From: Planctomycetota bacterium
GTDB taxonomy: Bacteria; Planctomycetota; Phycisphaerae; Phycisphaerales; SM1A02
DNA length: 7,549 nt
Direction of reading: 5' to 3'
NCBI GenBank assembly: GCA_022567855.1
Contig: JADFGE010000132.1
Coordinates: 1 to 7,549 of the forward strand
The notes under the pieces were generated by a model that saw only the letters and a program-made list of their open reading frames with translations, had not been told where the DNA came from and made no database searches. Made by a program: the position numbers and the translations under genes. Of this stretch, positions 1-5,800 are shown piece after piece. Positions within the stretch are counted from its first letter, which is position 1. Each line of letters begins with the position of its first letter.

Positions 1-93
1 CGGTCGTTGCTTGGGTTCCAAGATGGAAATTGACTGGCGTCGAGGATGACCCTCGACGGACCTGCGCGGCAGCGCTTGCGCTGCCGTCATCAT
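1..93 (-). CDS. Possible N-terminal part of a divergent gene, runs off the left edge
   Basis: On the minus strand an ATG-ATG pair at 93-88 opens a frame of 31 codons that has no stop before the window edge. An AAAGG Shine-Dalgarno-like stretch lies 5 bases before the first ATG, and a TTGACA box with a weak AAAACT -10 lies upstream on the same strand (195-167). The visible peptide begins MMTAAQALPRRSVEG and is rich in Arg; I do not recognise a family, and it does not look like the N-terminus of LexA. Two strong hairpins lie inside this stretch, which argues either that it is non-coding or that the gene holds palindromic repeats as imuB does. Only about a third of a confident call. Confidence 0.3.
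   Translation of the reverse strand, partial: MMTAAQALPRRSVEGHPRRQSISILEPKQRP
38..58. repeat. Perfect hairpin, 8-bp stem, 5-base loop
   Basis: CGTCGAGG at 38-45 pairs exactly with CCTCGACG at 51-58 around the loop ATGAC. No T-run follows on either strand, so a standard intrinsic terminator is unlikely. It may be a REP-like palindromic repeat or an RNA structure in the leader of the divergent gene. Confidence 0.5.
67..86. repeat. Perfect hairpin, 9-bp complementary arms
   Basis: CGGCAGCGC at 67-75 and GCGCTGCCG at 78-86 are exact reverse complements separated by TT, so a stem of about 8 pairs with a 4-base loop is expected. It follows the 38-58 hairpin by 8 bases. No T-run follows. Together the two form a small hairpin pair at the left edge of the imu control region. 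Confidence 0.5.
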
Positions 94-166
94 TGCTGCC
101 TTTGATTAGCGGTCCCCCTGGCGCTCGCTCTCTTGTGCTCCTCTCTCTTCTCTTGCGATGGTGACC

Positions 167-195
167 AGTTTTCGCTTCGCGGCGACGCCTGTCAA
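167..195 (-). promoter_or_regulatory. Candidate divergent promoter, leftward
   Basis: Read on the minus strand, TTGACA (195-190) is followed after 17 bases by AAAACT (172-167). The -35 is perfect and the -10 matches only three of six consensus positions. It would give a leader of roughly 65-70 bases to the ATG at 93. The -35 is the mirror image of the one in the imuA promoter because both lie in arms of the same inverted repeat. Confidence 0.3.
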
Positions 196-231
196 GGAAA
201 ATCGACATCGAATTTCGGGGATTCTTGACAG
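189..231. promoter_or_regulatory. Inverted repeat spanning both -35 boxes, candidate operator
   Basis: CTGTCAAG (189-196) and CTTGACAG (224-231) are a perfect 8-bp inverted repeat with 27 bases between them, so the arms are 35 bp centre to centre. Each arm holds a TTGACA -35 box pointing outward. A smaller palindrome, CGAA-T-TTCG (209-217), lies between them. A dimeric repressor binding one or both arms would shut off both directions. None of the LexA boxes I know (CTGT-N8-ACAG, GAAC-N4-GTTC, GTTC-N7-GTTC) is seen here, so if this cassette is DNA-damage inducible the operator is of another type. Confidence 0.4.
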
Positions 232-252
232 ATTGTCGTGGAGTGATACCCT
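225..252 (+). promoter_or_regulatory. Promoter of the imuA-imuB-dnaE2 operon
   Basis: A perfect -35 TTGACA (225-230) is followed after 16 bases by TACCCT (247-252), preceded by TG one base upstream (244-245), an extended -10 arrangement. Transcription would start near 259, giving a leader of about 35 bases to the imuA ATG at 295. It is the only good forward promoter in front of imuA. Confidence 0.6.
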
Positions 253-277
253 AACAATTACCTATCATGGCTCCGGC

Positions 278-284
278 AGGAGGG
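278..284 (+). promoter_or_regulatory. Ribosome binding site of imuA
   Basis: AGGAGGG lies 10 bases before the ATG at 295. It favours that start over the ATG at 267, which is in another frame. Confidence 0.65.
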
Positions 285-294
285 TTGAAACGCC

Positions 295-1176
295 ATGCGA
301 TCGCAGCGGCTGGAACAACTCAATGCGCTGATTCAGGCTGTGCAAGGCCGATTCCAGGGCGACGATCAACCGATCGTGGCGATCGACCGCCAGGCAGTGG
401 GCGACGGCTTGGGCGGGGTGGACTCCGCAGCCTGCGGATGGCGTATTGGGAGGGGTATCCGGGGGCTTATCCGGGGGGCGGTTCACGAATGGTTCGGCTT
501 GGCGGACTTATCCCAACATACCGACGCGGCACAGTTGACGAAAGTGAAACTCCAAACGCCGCTGCCGCGCTGGACGCCGCCGATGGGCATCCTGCTTTAT
601 CTGGCCCGTTGCAGTCTCGAAGATTCATCGAATCGCTGCGTGGTTTGGATCGGCAAACACTGCTGGCCGTATCCACATGCCTTGATGCGCCGTGACGATT
701 GTCAACGACAACTGCTGCGACACTCGTTGTTCATTGATTGCCCAAACCAAGCCGGTCGATTGTGGGCGATCGAATCGGCGGCGCGGTGTCCGGCGGTGGC
801 GGCGGTCATCGCGGATGGAAGCGGACTTGTCATGGCGCACACGCGTCGGCTGCAACTGGCGGCTGAGGCCGGCTCGGCTTTGCTGTTGCTCGCCCGCCCG
901 CCTCACGAGTTGGATCGCCTTTCCGCCGCCGCGACACGATGGTTGGTGAGCTGTGCGCCTTCGACACGCACAGCGCCCACATGGAATGTTCAACTACTGC
1001 GCTGCAAAGGATTGCAGCGTGGATCAGAGGTTCTCCGCCACGACGATGGATGTGAACGGCGGTGGACGATGGAGTGGAATCGTGCCCAGGGCGGTGTCGC
1101 TATACATGCCCCATTGGTCGGTCGACCTGCTCCTGCGGCGCAACCGCGACCCGCTTCGATCCGCAGATCGGCTTGA
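295..1176 (+). CDS. imuA: ImuA, translesion mutasome accessory protein (RecA-like, no Walker motifs)
   Basis: This 293-residue protein is the first gene of the mutasome cassette. ImuA proteins are RecA-related, act with ImuB and DnaE2 in error-prone bypass of damaged DNA, and bind partner proteins rather than acting as recombinases. Blocks typical of the family are visible: GLIRGAVHEWFG (57-68), VVWIGKHCWPYP (116-127), ADGSGL followed by TRRLQLAAEAGSALLLLARPP (about 173-204), SAAATRWLV, and LLRCKGLQRG near 234. No Walker A P-loop is seen, as is usual for ImuA. The ATG at 295 is chosen because of the AGGAGGG upstream. The 3' end overlaps the start of imuB by about 95 bases, which couples the two. 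The C-terminal tail after the HAPLVGRP block is Pro/Ala/Arg-rich, and its stop codon lies inside a hairpin repeat (1154-1189). Family call is firm; the exact biochemical role is inferred from the family and the neighbours. Confidence 0.87.
   Translation: MRSQRLEQLNALIQAVQGRFQGDDQPIVAIDRQAVGDGLGGVDSAACGWRIGRGIRGLIRGAVHEWFGLADLSQHTDAAQLTKVKLQTPLPRWTPPMGILLYLARCSLEDSSNRCVVWIGKHCWPYPHALMRRDDCQRQLLRHSLFIDCPNQAGRLWAIESAARCPAVAAVIADGSGLVMAHTRRLQLAAEAGSALLLLARPPHELDRLSAAATRWLVSCAPSTRTAPTWNVQLLRCKGLQRGSEVLRHDDGCERRWTMEWNRAQGGVAIHAPLVGRPAPAAQPRPASIRRSA
1000..1019. repeat. Perfect hairpin within imuA just before imuB
   Basis: CGCTGCAA (1000-1007) pairs with TTGCAGCG (1012-1019) around AGGA. It encodes part of the conserved LLRCKGLQR block, so it may be a coding coincidence, but in the mRNA it lies about 60 bases before the imuB start and could affect its translation. 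Confidence 0.35.
1071..1074 (+). promoter_or_regulatory. Ribosome binding site that decides the imuB start
   Basis: GGAG lies 7 bases before the GTG at 1082 in the imuB frame. Upstream in-frame ATGs at 953, 986 and 1046 have no comparable site, and the conserved protein begins only after 1082. Confidence 0.5.
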
Positions 1177-2827
1177 GCCGGGATCGAAGGAGTATGTAGA
1201 TGTGGGGCGCCACGCTTCGTCGGCGCCTCCGCGAAGCGTGCAGGATCATGGTCGACAACAGTTCGCATGCTTCGCCCTATCGGGCCGAAGCATGGCACCC
1301 GCGCGCACGACAAGCGTTTCGCGCAACGTTCCGCCGATCCTTTTATATACAACGACCGCCGGCCGGCAGATTGTCATCAGGCGATGTGAACAAGCCGCCG
1401 CCGCCGGTGTGCGCGAAACAATGACGCTTGCCCACGCCAGGGCGCTGCTGCCGCGCGGCAATGTGTTGGTCAAGCCCCATCAGCCGCACCGTGAACTGAC
1501 GGCACTCAAAGCGCTGGCCAGATGGGCGCTGCGGTTCTCGCCGATCGTCGCGGTTGATCCACCGGATGGTGTGCTGATCGACATCGCCGGCTGCGAACGT
1601 TTGTTTCACGGCGAACGACAATTGCTCACAACCATCACCACCGCCGTTGCGCATCTGGGATTCCAAAATCGTTTGGCCTCAGCATCGACATTCGCCTGCG
1701 CCTGGGCGATCGCTCGATTCGGTTCGCCTGACCAATTCATTGTTCCCAATGCACATGAACGAAAGGCGATCGAGCCGCTTCCAATCGCTGCGTTGCGCGT
1801 CGATCAAGCGACGATCGAGGCGCTGCGCGAAGTTGGCATCGATCGAATCGGCCATCTGTTGAAGTTGCCGAGATCATCGCTCGGTGCGCGCTTCGGGACG
1901 CAATTGCTTGGGCGGCTCGATCAGGCGATGGGAAAAGCGGCGGAGACGATCGATCCGGTTCGTCCCGTTGAGCCGCCGATGGTCGAGCGGATCTTTGCCG
2001 GGCCGACCACGCAGCTCGATGCGATCCAGTTGACCGTTCGCGAGTTGTTGGAGGAATTATCCGAGCATTTACAACAACGTGAATGCGGTGTGCGCCTCCT
2101 CGAGCTGCGCTTCGACCGAATCGACGCGGAGCCGATTCGAGAAACGATCACGCTCAGTCGCCCGAGCCGGGACGCGAAGCATCTTTGGTCGTTGCTTGGG
2201 CCGAGGGTGGAATCGATCAATCTCGGGTACGGCGTGGAGCGAGTGGCGTTGACCGCACAGCGTTGGGCGAAGCTTTCACACGTGCAGATGAAGCAGTGGG
2301 GCCGCGATGCGGAGGCGGCGGGGAATGTGGAGCGCGATGTCGGCGCGTTGGTGGATGCGCTGGCCAATCGACTTGGTTCAGACCGCATCATGCGCGCTGA
2401 GCCGATTGAAACGCATGTGCCGGAGCGCGCATTTCGATATTGCGCAGTGATGGAGGAGAGAAGGCACGAAGGCACGCCCTCGGAACAGGCACGCCCCCGG
2501 AACAGGCGCGAAGGGATCATCGACGCGGATCGACCGCCGGTGGTGCTGGAGCGACCCGAGCCGATCACGGTGATGGCGTTGACCCCGGACGGTCCACCTG
2601 CGCAGCTGCGCTGGCGCGGCATGGAGCAACGGATTACCGCCAGCGCCGGGCCCGAGCGCATTGCTCATGAATGGTGGCACGTAGCGCCCGGTGAATACAC
2701 CGGGGGAAAAAGCAACGAAGTGGGAAATAGGGATTATTTCAAAGTGCAAGATGAGCGCGGGTGTTGGTTGTGGATCTACCGCGTCGTCGAGACCGGCCGA
2801 TGGTTCGTCCACGGCTTGTGGGCATGA
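1082..2827 (+). CDS. imuB: ImuB, catalytically inactive Y-family polymerase-like mutasome protein
   Basis: ImuB is a Y-family polymerase homologue that has lost the catalytic acids and serves as the clamp-binding hub between ImuA and DnaE2. With the GTG at 1082 it has 581 residues, longer than the usual roughly 480-550. Starts at 953, 986 or 1046 would only add a tail without family resemblance. In order: N-terminal VSLYMPHW strand; an extra segment (about 25-74); MTLAHARALLP; the ImuB-type IDIAGCERLFHG at about 166-177, where active Y polymerases have an acidic SIDE-like motif; helix-hairpin-helix region EVGIDRIGHLLKLP; little-finger region; a divergent clamp-binding site QMKQW (402-406) where many ImuB proteins have QLDLF-like residues; and a C-terminal WFVHGLWA block. 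Repeat insertions occur at about 25-74, 461-477 and 534-542, all in frame. It sits 17 bases before dnaE2 and overlaps imuA. Confidence 0.92.
   Translation: MPRAVSLYMPHWSVDLLLRRNRDPLRSADRLEPGSKEYVDVGRHASSAPPRSVQDHGRQQFACFALSGRSMAPARTTSVSRNVPPILLYTTTAGRQIVIRRCEQAAAAGVRETMTLAHARALLPRGNVLVKPHQPHRELTALKALARWALRFSPIVAVDPPDGVLIDIAGCERLFHGERQLLTTITTAVAHLGFQNRLASASTFACAWAIARFGSPDQFIVPNAHERKAIEPLPIAALRVDQATIEALREVGIDRIGHLLKLPRSSLGARFGTQLLGRLDQAMGKAAETIDPVRPVEPPMVERIFAGPTTQLDAIQLTVRELLEELSEHLQQRECGVRLLELRFDRIDAEPIRETITLSRPSRDAKHLWSLLGPRVESINLGYGVERVALTAQRWAKLSHVQMKQWGRDAEAAGNVERDVGALVDALANRLGSDRIMRAEPIETHVPERAFRYCAVMEERRHEGTPSEQARPRNRREGIIDADRPPVVLERPEPITVMALTPDGPPAQLRWRGMEQRITASAGPERIAHEWWHVAPGEYTGGKSNEVGNRDYFKVQDERGCWLWIYRVVETGRWFVHGLWA
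1154..1189. repeat. Nested hairpin repeat C0 over the imuA stop codon
   Basis: CTTCGATCC (1154-1162) pairs perfectly with GGATCGAAG (1181-1189), and inside it CGGCT (1169-1173) pairs with AGCCG (1176-1180). The imuA stop TGA (1174-1176) lies in the inner hairpin. It is the first of three consecutive palindromes with a CTTCG / CGAAG core in the extra segment of imuB. Confidence 0.55.
1204..1240 (+). repeat. Palindromic repeat C1 inserted in imuB
   Basis: CACGCTTCG (1211-1219) pairs perfectly with CGAAGCGTG (1232-1240) around a 12-base loop. The left side, GGGCGCCACGCTTCG (1205-1219), matches the reverse complement of the right side of repeat C2 at 13 of 15 positions, so C1 and C2 are copies of one family in opposite orientation. 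It is translated within the ImuB extra segment. Confidence 0.65.
1265..1299 (-). repeat. Palindromic repeat C2 inserted in imuB
   Basis: CATGCTTC plus GCCC (1266-1277) pairs with GGGC plus GAAGCATG (1282-1294) around TATC, a 12-pair stem with one bulged C (1286). It is the inverted partner of C1, so the pair resembles a REP / inverted-REP (BIME-like) unit. It is read in frame as part of ImuB. Confidence 0.65.
2456..2515 (+). repeat. Tandem 17-bp repeat, family B copy 1, inside imuB
   Basis: Two consecutive 17-base units, GGCACGCCCTCGGAACA (2471-2487) and GGCACGCCCCCGGAACA (2488-2504), are followed by a partial unit and preceded by an 8-base AGGCACGA repeat. It is translated as GTPSEQARPRNRREG, between the conserved ERAFRYC block and the RPEPITVMA block of ImuB. 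Confidence 0.75.
2681..2707 (+). repeat. Palindromic repeat family A copy 1, inside imuB
   Basis: CCCGGTG (2687-2693) and CACCGGG (2698-2704) form a perfect stem around AATA. The 27 bases match family A copy 3 in dnaE2 (5725-5751) at 24 positions and in the same codon phase, giving VAPGEYTGG (residues 534-542). It separates the conserved HEWWH and RDYFKV blocks of the ImuB C-terminal region. Confidence 0.8.
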
Positions 2828-2844
2828 GTTGAAAGCAAACAAGC

Positions 2845-5800
2845 ATGCCCGAACAAGCCCAACCAAAGATCAAACCGCACCCATGGAAACATTTAGCCCC
2901 CGGCGAATACACCGGGGGGTCCGGGGGCGAAGGCGCACATGATGAAACTTACGTTGAACTTCACGTCACGAGTAATTTCACTTTCCTGCATGGAGCCAGT
3001 CATCCCGAGGAGCTTGTTCAGCAAGCGGCTACACTTGGGCATTGCGCCGCCGCGATCACTGATCGCAACACGTTGTCCGGCATCGTCCGCGCCCACATCG
3101 CCGCGAAGGACATCGGCATCCCGCTTGTTGTCGGATGTCGCGTAGAGCTTCAAACACAACCTGAAGCACCGCCGCTCTCCGTGCTGGTATATCCGACGAA
3201 TCGTGCTGCCTATAGCCGATTGTGTCGTTTGCTTACGCTTGGCAAACGCCGAGCGCCGAAGGGTCAATGTGAGCTTACGTTGCATGATCTCATCGAGCAT
3301 CATGAGGGATTGCTTGCGATTATCGTTCCGCCGGCGGTGCTTGATGAAGATTTCATCGAAATCGTGCGCGGTCTTGGGCGTGTATTCGACGATGATCGCC
3401 TTTGGATCGCGTCATCATGTTTATACGGCCCGGACGATCGTGAACGCCTTGCTCAACTGATCGCGCTTTCCCATCACACCAAGGCGCCGCTGGTCGCGAC
3501 CAACGATGTGCATTACCACGTTGCTCATCGCCGTCCTTTGCAGGATGTGCTGACGTGCATCAGGCTCGGTTGCACGCTTCCCGAAGCGGGCTTTCGTCTC
3601 TTTGCTCATGCGGAACGTCACCTCAAAAGGCCCCAGGAGATGGCCCGGTTATTTGCTGAACATCCCCAAGCCATCACTCGCACAGTTGAAATCGCCAATC
3701 GCGCAGCCGCGTTCAACCTCGATGAGCTGCGCTATGAGTATCCGGATGAAATCTGTCCGCCCCATCGAACGCCCATGCAGTATTTGATCGATCTTACGTG
3801 GCAAGGTGCGGCGAAACACTATCCGCACGGTGTGCCTAAGAAAGTTCGCCGACAGATTGAAAACGAATTCGCGCTCATCGACGAGCTGAACTACGCGCCG
3901 TATTTCCTCACCGTTTATGATCTGGTGGTGTTCGCTCGGTCGCGCGGGATTCTCTGTCAGGGGCGCGGCGCGGCCGCCAACTCAGCGGTGTGCTATTGCC
4001 TGGGCGTGACGGCCGTTGATCCCGATCGAATCGATTTGCTCTTTGAGCGATTCGTCAGTCGCGAGCGCAACGAGCCGCCGGATATTGATATTGACTTCGA
4101 GCACGAGCGCCGTGAAGAGGTCATTCAATATATCTACAGCAAATATGGGCGTGAGCGAGCAGCACTCACCGCCGAGGTGATCACCTATCGGGGTAAAAGT
4201 GCCGTGCGCGAAGTCGGCAAAGCGCTTGGCCTGTCGTTGGATTGTGTTGATCGGCTTTCCAAAAGCATGGATTGGTGGGAAAAAGGCAAGCTTCGGCCGA
4301 ATCGTCTCCGTGAGCTCGGCCTGAACCCCAACGATCCGACCATCCATCATCTCGTGCAGCGTATGAATGAGATTCTCGGTTTCCCGAGGCATCTCTCCCA
4401 ACACGTCGGCGGGTTCGTTATCACCAAAGGACCATTGTGCGAGTTGGTTCCGATTGAAAACGCAGCAATGAAAGATCGAACCGTCATCGAATGGGACAAA
4501 GACGACATCGACGCCATGGGGATGCTGAAGGTGGATGTGCTGGGGTTGGGGATGCTCACGTGTATACGCAAAGCGTTTGAGTTTGTGAATGGAAGGCACG
4601 CCCCCGGAACAGGCACGACCTCGTGCCTCGCTTTACATACGGTCCCTTCGGAAGACCCTACCGTTTACGACATGATCTGCGCTGCGGACACCATCGGCGT
4701 GTTTCAGATCGAGAGCCGTGCGCAGATGTCGATGCTGCCTCGATTGCGCCCGCGATGCTTTTATGACCTGGTGATCGAAGTCGCGATCGTTCGCCCCGGA
4801 CCGATTCAAGGAAAGATGGTTCATCCTTATTTACGCCGACGAAATGGTGAAGAGCCCGTCATCTATCCGGACGAGCGCGTCAAGGAAGTGCTGGGCAAGA
4901 CGCTCGGCATTCCACTGTTTCAGGAACAGGCGATGCGATTGGCGATCGTCGGCGCCGGATTCACGCCTGATGAAGCGGACCAACTTCGCCGAGCGATGGC
5001 GGCGTGGAAGCGTAAGGGCAATCAGATCGAGAAGTTCGGTACACGCCTCATCGACGGCATGCTCAGCCGAGGTTATCCGCTGGAGTTTGCCGAGCGCTGC
5101 TTCGAGCAAATCAAAGGCTTTAGCGACTACGGATTTCCCGAATCGCACGCCGCGAGTTTCGCGTTGCTCGTGTATGTCTCTGCGTGGCTGAAGAGGCACT
5201 ATCCCGCCGCGTTTGCTGCGGCACTGATCAACAGCCAACCCATGGGGTTTTATGCGCCGGCTCAAATTGTCAGAGATGCGCAGGAGCATGGCGTGAAGGT
5301 TCGGCCGGTGGATGTGAATTACAGTCAGTGGGATTGCACGTTGGGAGAGAGACACGCCCCCGGAACAGGCACGCCCCCGGAAAAGGCACGGAGGCACGAA
5401 GAGATAGAGTCGTTTAGCCGCGAGCCAAAGGCGAGCGCGTGGGGAAAGGATGCGCCGTCCCTTCGCCTCGGTATGCGTCTGGTCAAAGGGTTGCGTGAGG
5501 ATGAAGCGAATGCGATTTCCCAAGCGGTCGATCGTTATGGATCATTTACATCGATCGAACGGTTATGGCGAGCAAGTGGTGTGCGCATTGTCACGCTTCG
5601 CGCTCTGGCGAGGGCGGATGCGTTCGGCTCGATGGGGCTCGATCGCCAGGCTGCGTTGTGGGAGATCCGCCGGCTGCGCGATGACGAGTTGCCGTTGTTT
5701 GATGGCAAAAGAGACAACGTACATTTAGCCCCCGGTGAATACACCGGGGGCTCCGCGGGGTACGGGAAATCCGGGGATTCCGGGAAATCCGGGGGGGAGC

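Noticed and set aside
3..164. Open plus-strand frame from the left edge to a stop at 162
   Set aside because: The peptide is Leu/Ser/Pro low-complexity from a CT-rich tract (124-155), has no family resemblance, and overlaps the hairpins and a more plausible divergent frame.
1..294. LexA box upstream of imuA
   Set aside because: No match to the E. coli, Gram-positive or alphaproteobacterial box types; TTCCA-AGA-TGGAA at 16-28 is palindromic but far from the promoter and not a known LexA site.
424..438. 15-base palindrome TCCGCAG-C-CTGCGGA in imuA
   Set aside because: No room for an RNA loop, lies inside coding sequence, and no second copy is seen.
456..477. TATCCGGGGG repeated at 456-465 and 468-477 in imuA, at first taken as a decayed family A repeat
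   Set aside because: There is no AATA-loop hairpin, and the codons encode the GLIRGAVHEWFG block expected in ImuA. It is a short coding repeat at most.
953..1081. Upstream in-frame ATG starts for imuB at 953, 986 and 1046
   Set aside because: They lack a ribosome binding site and would overlap imuA by up to 224 bases while adding residues with no ImuB resemblance; the GTG at 1082 has GGAG at the right distance.
1921..2661. Long minus-strand open frame of 246 codons opposite imuB
   Set aside because: It is a Ser/Arg-rich mirror of a strongly conserved coding region, without a start signal.
3982..4599. Long minus-strand open frames opposite dnaE2, here and at 4831-5523
   Set aside because: The plus strand encodes the conserved polymerase core; the antisense frames have no recognisable features.
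4591..5401. CRISPR-like array from repeated GC-rich units
   Set aside because: Units are 17 bases in direct tandem without spacers and lie inside coding sequence.
5350..5460. Possible intein or extra domain in DnaE2
   Set aside because: The insertion is only about 35 residues, has no splicing motifs, and is explained by repeat units.
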